Part shown: positions 1-9,996 of the stretch, one piece after another | Layout: every line of letters begins with the position of its first letter | How positions within the stretch are numbered: position 1 is the first letter of the stretch | DNA from: Cinnamomum chago | Taxonomy: Eukaryota > Streptophyta > Magnoliopsida > Laurales > Lauraceae | NCBI GenBank assembly: GCA_038049695.1 | Contig: CP142457.1 | Span: forward strand, 59,082,501 to 59,146,500 | DNA: 64,000 nt | Direction of reading: 5' to 3' | Program-made: the position numbers and the translations under genes | The notes under the pieces: model-generated | Told to the model about the DNA's origin: nothing | Databases searched by the model: none | What the model saw: only the letters and a program-made list of their open reading frames with translations

Positions 1-420
1 GTAATCAACCTCTTTATTAGTGAGTGAAGTTCAATACCAGAAATGAAGTGAAACCATGTATTGATGGAGTTCATGATATTTTAGAGATATATTGTCTTTT
101 TTATAAAGAATGTCTCAAAGCATATATGATATTTTCAAGTGTATGTTAATAGCCTTCAAGGGCTTAGAGAAAATCTTATAAGAATAAATCTCACTTTAAA
201 TAGGTAAAATTTCAAGAAAATGAAAATTTATATTATTAATATTAGATAATTTTAAAAAATTTAAACAATCTAACAGTGCTCCACACTTATAAAAATTTTT
301 TTTATAAAGGCATAGAGACAACATAGATGAATCATTCATGTGCTTTTTACCATGTAAAATAAATTAATTTACATTTTTCTTTGTAGTCAATTCAAAATTA
401 ATTTATTATGTTTATAGTTG
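1..420. other. AT-rich intergenic sequence
   Basis: I see no gene, RNA gene or clear repeat boundary here. The sequence is AT-rich with short A and T runs and only short open frames. Confidence 0.6.
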
Positions 421-556
421 CACTACATCGTGGCGGGGCCCCGCAGGGCATGTCCAGGCGGGCGGGAATAAGGTATGTAACATACCTCGAATTGTGGGGC
501 GGGGCGGGGACAGGGCAACCCAATTCCACCCCGGCTCCGCCCCGTTGCTATCCCTA
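421..556. mobile_element. GC-rich terminus of a hAT-like non-autonomous element
   Basis: A sharply bounded GC-rich block sits in AT-rich DNA. Its right edge reads ...gttgctatccctag, which in reverse complement gives tagggatagcaacggggcgg. That is the kind of terminus seen on hAT-like MITEs, and it resembles the termini at 40712 and 41816 of this window. It contains repeated ggcggggc-type subterminal motifs and a short inverted pair, aggtatgt and acatacct. I found no matching left terminus or 8-bp duplication, so this is probably one end of a truncated element. A simple GC-rich repeat cannot be excluded. Confidence 0.4.
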
Positions 557-773
557 GTCACTGGAAAAAAATAATAAAAAAAAAATAAAATGGCTGCCTA
601 AATATTCTTTTCACCTTATCTATTTTTGTTAGTTTTACCAAACAATACCGACCTTCTGGAAAAAGGCTGTGATTCTCGATGAAACAATTTCTAAGAAAGC
701 TGGGACCTTGGTTGCCCGTAGTACCTTCTCTCTTCTTTCCAAGAACCAAACGCCCCCTCCCTCATAAGTGCCC

Positions 774-782
774 ATATATAAA
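774..782 (+). promoter_or_regulatory. TATA box of the RING-H2 gene
   Basis: atatataaa lies about 130 bases before the ATG at 914. It is followed by a pyrimidine-rich leader (cctcttctcctctttc and similar), typical of a plant 5' UTR. Transcription would be expected to begin near 805-815. This is inferred from spacing only. Confidence 0.6.
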
Positions 783-913
783 CACATGTTCCTCTTCTCC
801 TCTTTCTACCCATTCTCAATAAACAAAGAAGTCTCTTCCTTTCTTTTCTTCTCATATCAACCAACTCTTCCTCTTTGCATCTTTTTCTCAATTCTCCACC
901 TCCTAAATCTCTC

Positions 914-1402
914 ATGGGTTTCCCTTCTGTTTGTTATAACATGGCGCTGCCAGAGCCTTTACAATTTTTATTCGAAGTATTGGACCATGTCCATCTCACG
1001 GTTAGACTGGCTTTCTTTTACCTGGGTCTGTTTGATCCAACCGACGTTGATGATCGTTCAGAAAGCCTTGGCATGGTGCGTCTGCAATCTCCTGCGTCCC
1101 CACCCATCACAACATATGTCATCAAGAAGAACCTCCCAACAGTAGAATTCAAGAGATCAGGAAGAAAGCTAGGAGATGACAACGAGCCGGTTTGTATCAT
1201 CTGTTTGGGTTGTCTGGAGGAGCACCACCTGATCAGAGAGCTGGGCAACTGTTCACATGTTTTTCATTCAGAGTGCCTAGACCAGTGGGTGGATCAAGGC
1301 CAAATGACCTGCCCCTTGTGTAGATCCAACTTATTGCCTGAAGGAAGAAAAGGTGGTAAGGATTCGTGGGTGATGGATAAAATTTGTCATCTTTTTAGGT
1401 GA
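914..1402 (+). CDS. RING-H2 finger protein, BRH1/RHA-like E3 ubiquitin ligase
   Basis: Single-exon gene for a 162-residue protein. Residues 94-136 form a complete RING-H2 finger: C94, C97, C113, H115, H118, C121, C133 and C136, with Trp125 in the place used for E2 contact. The N-terminal 40 residues are hydrophobic and begin MGFP, as in the small plant BRH1/RHA family, whose members are about 150-190 residues. Such proteins pass ubiquitin from an E2 to substrates, and BRH1 itself responds to brassinosteroid and elicitor; the substrate here is unknown. I chose the start at 914 because it gives the family's MGFP beginning; the in-frame ATG at 875 lies in what looks like the CT-rich leader. A TATA box lies at 774. 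No frameshift or missing zinc ligand is seen, so the gene is probably functional. Confidence 0.88.
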   Translation: MGFPSVCYNMALPEPLQFLFEVLDHVHLTVRLAFFYLGLFDPTDVDDRSESLGMVRLQSPASPPITTYVIKKNLPTVEFKRSGRKLGDDNEPVCIICLGCLEEHHLIRELGNCSHVFHSECLDQWVDQGQMTCPLCRSNLLPEGRKGGKDSWVMDKICHLFR

Positions 1403-3401
1403 GGAGACAGAAAGTAAAATTGTAGAACACCCCCAACTAGTATTTCAATGGATTGCAGTATTGGCAGGTGGGAATAATGATGTTAGGAAAAAGAGAGATG
1501 TAAACAAATTCAATTTTATTTTTTTTTACGGATTTTTGAAGAATTCTTCCCATTTGAAGGGCTATTAGAGGTGTGCTCTCTATTAGCATTGGCCAAAGGC
1601 AACAAAGATTTCAGATTCTATTTACTTCTTCTTGCAATTGATGACAAAAATTTATAACTGATGTGTATAAAAATCAGGTTAATTGAATCTCAACTATTGC
1701 AGATATTAAGACCCCAAAATCAAAAGTGAAACAAGAGATTAAAAAACTGTAAAATTGAAATCTAACGACAGATACAATTCTGATTGAGTGTCCAAAAGGA
1801 TTTGGAGCCAATTACCAAGTTGAGGAGGTACTTACTGAATGCTAGGGAAGACATGGGATGAGAGTGGGCCACAGCTGTGGTTCCATGGCATCTGGTCTCT
1901 TCTTTCTCTACTCTGTTCTTGTATTGCACTAAGATTGCAAATGGGTAAAGTTGAAACACTTTATGGGGCATTTGGACCTTCGTAAACAGAGTGCAGGTAA
2001 TTAGCACTGAATCACAGTTTCTACTTTTGGATAACCTGAGCGATCAGTAAGCAAGTTTCTATTGCTTTATTGTTCTTTTCATTTTTTCTCAGTCATAACC
2101 CATGATCATAACCCAATTCATGATGCACGGATACTTTAAAATGGACTATGTGTCCTATTGGACGGATACTTTAAAATGGGTCATGTGTCCTATTGCATCT
2201 GAACCTTTACCTTTCCGTATCCATCCCTGTGCATCATAAGTTGTAACCAATTGCAAATAATTATATTTATAGATACAAACAGGCCCTTAGTAACAAGGCC
2301 AAAATCAAATTTATCCAAAGTTGCCGTTCTGAGAACCTTCCAGTGAAAAATCAAGGCAGGGGCTCTAGTCGGCCTCTGAAAAGTCATAGGTAAGACCGTG
2401 TCCCTTGAAAAATCAAGGTCAAGTTCAAACAATCAGCGTGGCGGCCTTTGGGTAATTGGGCTACGGTGGTCTATTTCTTTCAACGTCACAACCAAGTCCA
2501 AAGTTGTTAACAAGTTGCCATTGAAACTTCAGTCAGAGAAAACAGACGCTAGGCAAATATGATTCACCGTATCACCAAACTGTAACAAACTTATCTTGAC
2601 ATATCTTACCACATCATTACTAGTTCGAACACGTAAGTAGAATTTTAGAGAGAAAGATAGAGACAAATCCCTAATTGTAACTAAATTATCTTGACATATC
2701 TTTTCTAACAGTAAGCGGGGTTTTAAGAGCGGGTCATTCAATCAATCGGGCGTTTTCCCTTAATCACCTTTTGTGGGGCCCACCTGGATGAATGATGGAT
2801 AATAAGGGGACCAAGAGGATGTATGGATTTAGAATTGGCTAGTGGTGAGGACTGAAGACAATTGTATCTTGTTCAAACTATTTGTGATAAAATCTACTAA
2901 ACAAAATTTGATTCAACATCAGTTTAAAACCCTTACCAATTAAGGAAATAGGTGTGTGTGAAGGGACTAGATTGATCATTAGTAGGGCCCTTATATGAAA
3001 AAAGAAAAAATAAGAGTACATTTAAGGGGGTCTTTTGTGATTTTTCATAATAAAAAAGACTTCCTCTTGACAGAGAACCCATTAAACTTTGGACGGGAAA
3101 TGGAGGGCTAAAAATCTGTAAAGCTTCCTACTCATGACTCCATTTCTTCCACTTCTGACTCATTTCAGTGGCTTACTAAAAAGTTGTTGTAACGCTCCCA
3201 CAATGTGAAAAGAGAGTGCTCTGAAACCCATTTCAAATGTAAATGATCTTAAAATTGGCCTATTCGTTTCCACTTTTCACTGTTAAATATGGGCCATTCG
3301 TTTTGTGCTTTAGCCTGTACCTGCTGAATGTGGGTCCTTTGACTTACTTGATCTGACCCTTTATCCTCATATATGTTGGAATGAATCTAAATGATCTGGG
3401 C
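1403..3401. other. Intergenic sequence downstream of the RING-H2 gene
   Basis: No coding exon or RNA gene recognised. The first few hundred bases probably include the 3' UTR of the RING-H2 gene. A 35-bp tandem duplication lies at 2127-2195 (separate entry). Confidence 0.5.
2127..2195. repeat. 35-bp direct tandem duplication
   Basis: Two adjacent copies of a unit starting acggatactttaaaatgg and ending gtcctattg, at 2127-2161 and 2162-2195, with a few mismatches. No function suggested. Confidence 0.8.
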
Positions 3402-3409
3402 CAAGTCCT

Positions 3410-5036
3410 CAGGGCTGGCTCAACACAATTCGAGGCCCAAAGCCACAATACTTAAAAATGAGGCCTTTTTATGTTTTAATATTATTAAAAATATGTTATT
3501 AAAATTTTATTTTTCTTTCCTTTTTTTTAATGTAAAATTACTAATTAAGTTTTTATATTCAAGTTTTGCTAAGTCTACCTCCAAAACCCATATGAAAAAT
3601 TTGGGCCCATCCCCAAGACTTACATAGAAATCTTGTGTCACGAAATCCAACTACCTATTTAACTCCAAAGTTTGCGCATGGTGCGCATGTGCACCATGAG
3701 TTATTCTAGATGCACGGTGCTCATATGCACCGTGGCCAAGTGAATAAATTCTGGCGGGGCTTATTATTTTTGTCACGCCCCACCCTTTACACATGCATGA
3801 TATTGTCTGCTTTGTCCCACGGACCTCACGGTTTTGCTTCTTATGTGCCTCAACCCATCAAAAGGCTTCGTGTAAGGCAAGGGTGTAAGTTCTGCATATA
3901 ATCTCATTCACTTTCCTCTCTATAGTCGATGTAGGACTAAGGGGCGTCACATTCCACCCCCCCTAAGGCTGCACGTCCATGTGCAGTAGCCTGTCAACCC
4001 TCTTGGCCCGCCCACATGGAGACCCGCCCACATGCACCAAACCACGGCAAGGGACCCACACTTGAACTAGTCGATAGTCGACTCTGATACCATTTGTCAC
4101 GCCCCACCCTTCATGGATGCATGATATTGTCCGCTTTGTCCTACGGGCCTCGTGGTTTTACTTCTGATGGGTCTCAACCCATCAAAAGGCCTCATGCCTA
4201 CGGTAGGGGACCCACACTCGAACTAGTCGAAAGTTGGCTCTGATACCATTTCTTTAAGATAGAGAATTCTAAATATAATATGTATATATATAATACTTTA
4301 GCTAAGAAAAGGATAAAAGCAGTCACGCAGTTTATCTTACATTTAAAGATATATTATTAGGGTACAAAATCCAACTACCTATTTGGCTCCAACGCCTCGA
4401 AGCATTTTTACCTGTGCATGGTGTGCATATGCACTATGAGTTAGGACCATCCAAAATGGACTTAAGAGGTGTGCTCCACATATTGGATGTTCCAGATGTA
4501 CGGTGCTCATATGTACTGTGGCCAGGTGAATAAATTCTAGTGGGGGCCCATTGTTTATCTTAAATTTTAAAATATTTTATTGGGGCTGAAATCCCAAGCT
4601 ATGAATTTATTACAACCACATTATGGATCAAATCTGAATGGGCCATTATTGAAATATGATACACAAAAATAATGAAAAAAAAAAAGCTTATGAAGCAAGT
4701 TAATGACTGAATGTATGGTTGAGATTTAATACACATAGACTACTAGAAATATAATGGTGCGCTAAAATTAATTGGACTCCTACAAATAGAAATATAAGTG
4801 GTAGATCTGAAAATATAATATGCCACAAATGAGACTTTAATGCCCCATCAAAATCTTGACCTATCTTCTCAAGATAGAGTTATTATGGGGGCCTTATAAA
4901 AGAAATAGCAGTTAACAAGTTTGTTTTTTTGGGATTTCAAAAGATGTCAAGTGATATAATGAGGCCTTATTTTATTTACTTAATTTTTAGGGCCTAAAAC
5001 AATGACTTTGTTAGCCTTATGGTACAGCCGGCCCCG
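3410..5036. mobile_element. Non-autonomous hAT-like element with 8-bp TSD, carrying a nested TRIM
   Basis: The element begins cagggctggctc and ends acagccggccccg, which are imperfect inverted termini. It is flanked by a perfect 8-bp duplication, caagtcct, at 3402-3409 and 5037-5044; 8-bp duplications are diagnostic of the hAT superfamily. There is no transposase. Internally the block around aaatccaactacctattt occurs twice (about 3645 and 4365), so the element is partly duplicated inside itself, and a TRIM-like LTR element (3771-4251) interrupts the first copy. A second member of the family lies inverted at 6324-7206. Paired palindromes around gcacggtgctcatatgc are shared by both members. Confidence 0.75.
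3771..4251 (-). mobile_element. TRIM-like miniature LTR element (tandem LTR arrangement)
   Basis: One LTR spans 3771-3951, starting tgtcacgccccacc and ending ggggcgtcaca. It is followed by a polypurine tract on the minus strand (complement of ccacccccccta). The internal segment ends gactctgataccatt, whose complement contains the initiator-Met primer-binding sequence ggtatcagag. A second, shortened LTR starts at 4095 with the same tgtcacgccccaccc, and a second primer-site copy ends at 4251. There is no coding capacity, so this fits a TRIM. The order LTR-internal-partial LTR-primer site suggests recombination between copies. I do not see the 5S-like sequence that would mark it as Cassandra. Confidence 0.6.
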
Positions 5037-5044
5037 CAAGTCCT

Positions 5045-6323
5045 TGTAGGCTTAAATGCCAACCATGAGACCAGCCTGTCCAGACAAATCCGGCCCAAAA
5101 GAGATCATAAAATTTATAATAGGTCGGGCTTAATTTTTAGACCGAAGGGCTGGGTCTTGGCTAAAATTTGTAATAGGTAGCACATGGTACCAGTCTACCT
5201 GATGACTCGTCCTTTGTTCCTTTTTCTCATGCAAGGGAACAAAATGGAAAAGGAGAAATCATTTTCCGTGAGATTGGTCAAGAAATATCGTAAGTAGTAA
5301 TAAATGGTAGAAAAAATATAGATGAGACAAACCACAAGCTGTAACATACCACATGGATACCGTGTAAAAGGTCCCGCCCAGATTTTTGACGAAGGCTCCA
5401 ATGCAACTGACGTTTGTAGAAAGTTCAGAACTTTTGTTTCAAGATTTTAGCATTTCAAGGGCGACCTAACATTTATGCCCCCTGCTGGGCTTTTTTTATT
5501 TTTTATTTTTTATTTTTTATTGTGGCCCCCATCCATGATCATTTCATGCACTCCCCATAAGCCACTTCCTCTTGTGAATTTGCTAGCTATAGCCCATTTG
5601 GCACTTTATCATTGTTTACATTAGGCCCCTTAATAAACTAGGACAGGTGTTGGCTACTTATAATCTTGCACATTGTATAAAACATAGGACATCGGCATCA
5701 CTAATTACACTTCAATACAGACTGGCAGAAGCAGGAGTAAAGAAAGCATCATATCTGATCTGATCTTTTTAATCTAATCAGGTTGGGAACTTTACATTTA
5801 GAATTAAGAGAGGTGAGGCATCTACTAAAAAAAGAATAAATATAAGTGGGTTATGATCTTTAGTCTTTAGTCGCTAGATTGGAAATCTTTTTTACATTTT
5901 TTTTTTAAAAAGTGGGTTTTTTTTTTATCATTTATAAAGAGAAAAGAGATTGCTTTTTTATCTTTTATTTTTTTTTGAAACATGGGGATTCTATATTTAT
6001 GTATTTTTGATATGATCCTTCTAATCTTTTATTTCTCTTGACAATTTAAGGCTTTATTTCACCTTTATTTTAATAATAAATTCCCAAGACGTAGAGCTAG
6101 CTAACACATCAGGGTGGGATCCCTTTAAAGACAACTAATTGTCATCCCTAGTGGGGGAAGGAGGAAATTTGGCCCTACTATGATCTATGATCAATGCAAC
6201 CTCCTATCTAGACCAAAACATAACAAAAGATGCACGGTACTTGTAGAAAAATCTTTCTTGTGTGGGCTTCTCTTTTCACTTTGTAGACTACGTCTTTCCA
6301 CTTTGTCATTTGTTTCTACATTC
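5045..6323. other. AT-rich intergenic sequence
   Basis: No supported gene. It contains low-complexity tttttattt runs near 5490-5520 and 5890-5970. Nothing else recognised. Confidence 0.5.
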
Positions 6324-7206
6324 TAGGGCCGACTTTACCATGAGGCCACCAAAGTCATTGCTTTAGGCCCAAAAAAAAAAAAAAAAAAAAAAAAAGGCCC
6401 CCTAATTGCATCTAATATCTTTTGAAATTCCAAAAAAGTAAACTCTCTCTTGAGAAGATGCAACCAATATTTTCATGGGGCCTTAAAGTGTCATTATGAC
6501 CTATTATATTTTCAAATCTGCTCTTTATATTTCTATTGCTTGAAGTCCAATTAATTTTAGCGCACCATTATAATATCTAGCAGTCAACCATACATTTAGT
6601 CATGAACTTTCTTCATAGGATTTCTCATTATTTTTGTGTATCCTTTTTCAATAGGGGCCCATTCAGATTTGATCTATAATGTGGTTGTAATAGATCCATA
6701 ACTTGGGATTTCAACTCTAATAATAAATCTCAGAATTTAAGATAAATAATTGGCCCTCACCGGAATTTATCTACTTGCCCACAATGCATATGAGCACCGT
6801 ACATCTGGAATATCTAATATGTGGGGGCACACCACCTTTGAAGTCCATCTTGGATGATCTTGACTCATGGTGCATGTGCGTACCGTACGCATGTGAAAAT
6901 GCTTCGAGCCCCACCAATGGCAACTCAATATTTTTATTTATTGGGTGGAGTCAAATAAGTAGCTGAATTTTGTGACCCAAGATTTCCATGTGAGTTTTGG
7001 AGATGTGCTTAAAGTTTTCATGTGGATTTTGGAGGTGGACTTAAGATAGATTAGCAAAACTTGAATAAAAAAACTTAATTAGTAATCTTATATAAAAAGA
7101 AAAAAATATAAATTTTAAATAAAATACTTATAATAATATTAAAATATAAAAAAATGCTCCTTTAGAATTATCGCTTTAGGGCCCAAATTGCTGCGTGCCG
7201 GCCCTG
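6324..7206. mobile_element. Second hAT-like family member, inverted relative to 3410-5036
   Basis: Its left end, ctagggccgac followed by accatgaggccaccaaagtc, matches the complement of the right end of the 3410-5036 element. Its right end, ctgcgtgccggccctg, matches the complement of that element's left end. Interior blocks, such as the palindromic gcatatgagcaccgtac region at about 6785, are shared in reverse. The TSD is degraded: acattcta before the element and gacatcta after it. It has a long A run at 6370-6392 and no coding capacity. Confidence 0.6.
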
Positions 7207-7513
7207 GACATCTACATACATTATTAATATAAGTACCCTTCTTTATGCTATCTCTCTTTTCCTCTGTGATCTTTGATCGAGCGTTTTATCTGCACTCCTC
7301 CTGCCTCCTGCATCCTGCAAATATCTGCACACTTTCTCCTAAGTATTTTCATTGCTCTCCCCTCCCGCTGTTTGCATCTTTCACTTTACCGTAAATGATA
7401 TCCGATCTTTCTCTGACCAAAGAGAAAGAGAAGAGCGCTTCAAAATGCATGTATTCTTATACTTTCTGACAATTTTCTAATTAGGGTTTCCGTTTTCATC
7501 CTGCAGGAATCTG

Positions 7514-7596
7514 ATGGATTCTGATAACAATTCGATGGCTGCTGATTGGAGGACCCAGTTATTGCCTGAATCTCGACACCGGATCGTTAATAAGAT
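7514..7596 (+). CDS. MED15: MED15 copy 1, exon 1 (start of KIX domain)
   Basis: Starts ATGGATTCTGATAAC and encodes MDSDNNSMAADWRTQLLPES and onward to VNKI. The donor is at 7597 (GTAAGC), in phase 2; the last codon is completed by the first base of exon 2. A likely acceptor (cctgcag) lies at 7506, so a 5' UTR intron is likely, as in copy 2. Confidence 0.82.
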
Positions 7597-8700
7597 GTAA
7601 GCACCAAGTTTCAATATTTGATTTTGTTTGTTTGTTTTTTTTTTTTTTTTTTTACCACCATGTATGGATTTAATGGATTGCAGGTGCTCATTTTGAATGT
7701 GTTGGTCTTTTTTTTTTCCCCAATGGATTGGAATTCGAGGAAATTTGCATGCTGTTAGATACCATGATTCTGTCTTTTTGCCTGCAAATCTGTACCAGTA
7801 GTTGACACTGATGATATTATTAGGTGTGGAGTGCTTTTCAAGCACACAGAGGATGTCTAGATGAAATCATATGTTGATGCAGAAGTATTTAATTTACAGG
7901 TGCATTGGATGCATGTAAAGGCGTCGTTAATTGTTCCCTTCTTTATATGATCTGTCTTTAGGAATCTAGGGTCACAACAAATTGTTGTATGAATCACCCT
8001 TTTTCCCCCTCAGCCAATGAGTAATTCAGAATCATTTGTTGATGTCTTGAAAAGCAGGCAGTGAAAAACATCATTCTGAGCAGCCCTGTATGCTAGCTGT
8101 GACAGTTGATTGAAACTAGACTAAAGGGTTGTTAACTTAAATCTGATTTTGTTTGATAAACCACCTAGCCGGATGTGGGCAAACTTATCATTTTCTCGTT
8201 ACCTTCCTTCAGTCCTATCACTTGTCCTATTTGTGAAAGAGAAAAAAAACTGTCTTTTGAGTAATTATTATGAACTCTCTATTGGCCATCTTTGGTTGAA
8301 GATGATATACTTCTTATTTTTGTGCCATGCACACTTCGAGGATGTCCAACCCCATGTCTGGCTGCTTCATTTTTCATTTGGTAAGTGATGCATGGATTTG
8401 CTCCTTTGTTTCTCTTTTCCATTGGATTGTGAGTATGTCTCCTAAGGATTGAAAGATCAATCGGGTACGAATTAAAGGTTTACTTTTCTCTTCGTGTTTA
8501 CTTATTTGATTCTTGATCTGGGTAAAGTTGATCTTTGTTTATTTATTTATTTATTTTAAATCAATTGGGTATATTTGTTTCAGCTCATTAAAAATTTTGA
8601 TCTTGCTAATCGGGACTACGTCAATTTTCCACATTACTCATTTTTTTATCTTTAGTTGACATCAATTAACCTTTTTATACTTTATATTTCACATGAGCAG

Positions 8701-8812
8701 AATGGAAACGTTAGAGAGGCACTTGCCAATTTCTGGTCCTGAGGGATTGGTTGAACTTAGGAAAATTGCTGTAAGATTTGAGGAAAAGATTTATAGTTCT
8801 GCTTCTAGCCAG
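8701..8812 (+). CDS. MED15: MED15 copy 1, exon 2 (KIX core)
   Basis: Acceptor gagcag at 8700, donor GTATAT at 8813. It encodes METLERHLPISGPEG through the FEEKIYSSASSQ segment, close to the plant MED15 KIX consensus. It ends in phase 0. Confidence 0.85.
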
Positions 8813-9996
8813 GTATATCTGTCACTCAAATGACCTTGTTTCATTCCAGATTTTCTTTTACATTGCTAGCTGATGCAGACCCTAGGGTTAGGGTTTGCGA
8901 CTTTGCGTGGGAAGTGCTAAAAGCACAATGGGTGCCGAAGCACGTGTCCGAAGACACAATAAATCTCCGTAGAGATAATAAACGAGGACGCACCTCAATG
9001 GGAAAACCCAATTTCACTAATCAACGACTTTGAGAGATAATTCTCTACAATGCCATATAAATAGTAAAAGTAAACTTAAGCATTAAGAAACCTAATAGGA
9101 AACTAAATAATATAGGAAATCTAATCCTAATAACCATGGATGAAAATAGCGGTAGCGGCGGGCGTAGCGGCCCGCTGCCAAACAACTACGAAGTGGGCGA
9201 TATGTAGCGTAGCAGGGATACGTAGAAATCGCCAAAAAAATCTAAAAAAATTCCAGAAAATCCAAAAAATTCTAAAATGAAAGAAAATGTGGTTCTTTTG
9301 CAAAAGTAAGTAAGAAAAGGGGGCGTAGCGGTGCCCTCAATATATGAGGTCCTGTATCGCTGTATAAATAGAAAATAATAGTAATGATTAGTTTTTTCAC
9401 ATGTATTCATGTTTCTTAGTCATGCTAACTTAAAAAAGTAATGGAAAACTCATAAAAAAAAATAGAACATGAAATAAAGGCATAAGAATTAAGATGACTT
9501 AAGAGTTCGGTCATTACTCATTAGTTATTAATCACTCATTACTCATTAGTTAACATTGAACAATCAAATATCAATACTTCAACATTCAAGGTTCAAATTC
9601 AATCAAGTGAATGAACTATGAAGTGATCAACAATCAACATTCAACACCAATTTAGAAATGACAGAGAGTAGAGAGTTAGTGAAGGAAATATGAATACCTT
9701 AATCACCACCAAAAGGAATGTCTACCAAGATTCAAGGGGCTATGATTATGCTCATCTCTATCAGTGTTAGCATTTCTAGTGGCACCATATTGAATTTGAT
9801 ATTGATGAGCATTGGGATCCACAAATCCAAAGAAGGCAGCTGCACCCACATCATAGGAACTTGGAGGAGGTGGAGGTGGTCCAGGTGGATATCTACTATA
9901 TTGCGTTTCACCATAGTCACCATATGAGTAGGACCCCGAAGCTGAAGACTGTTCTTCTTCTTGTTGTACTTGACCATATGGAAAATAGTCAAAATA

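Noticed and set aside
768..1145. Open frame overlapping the RING-H2 gene
   Set aside because: Out of frame with the RING finger and starts at the TATA region; a shadow.
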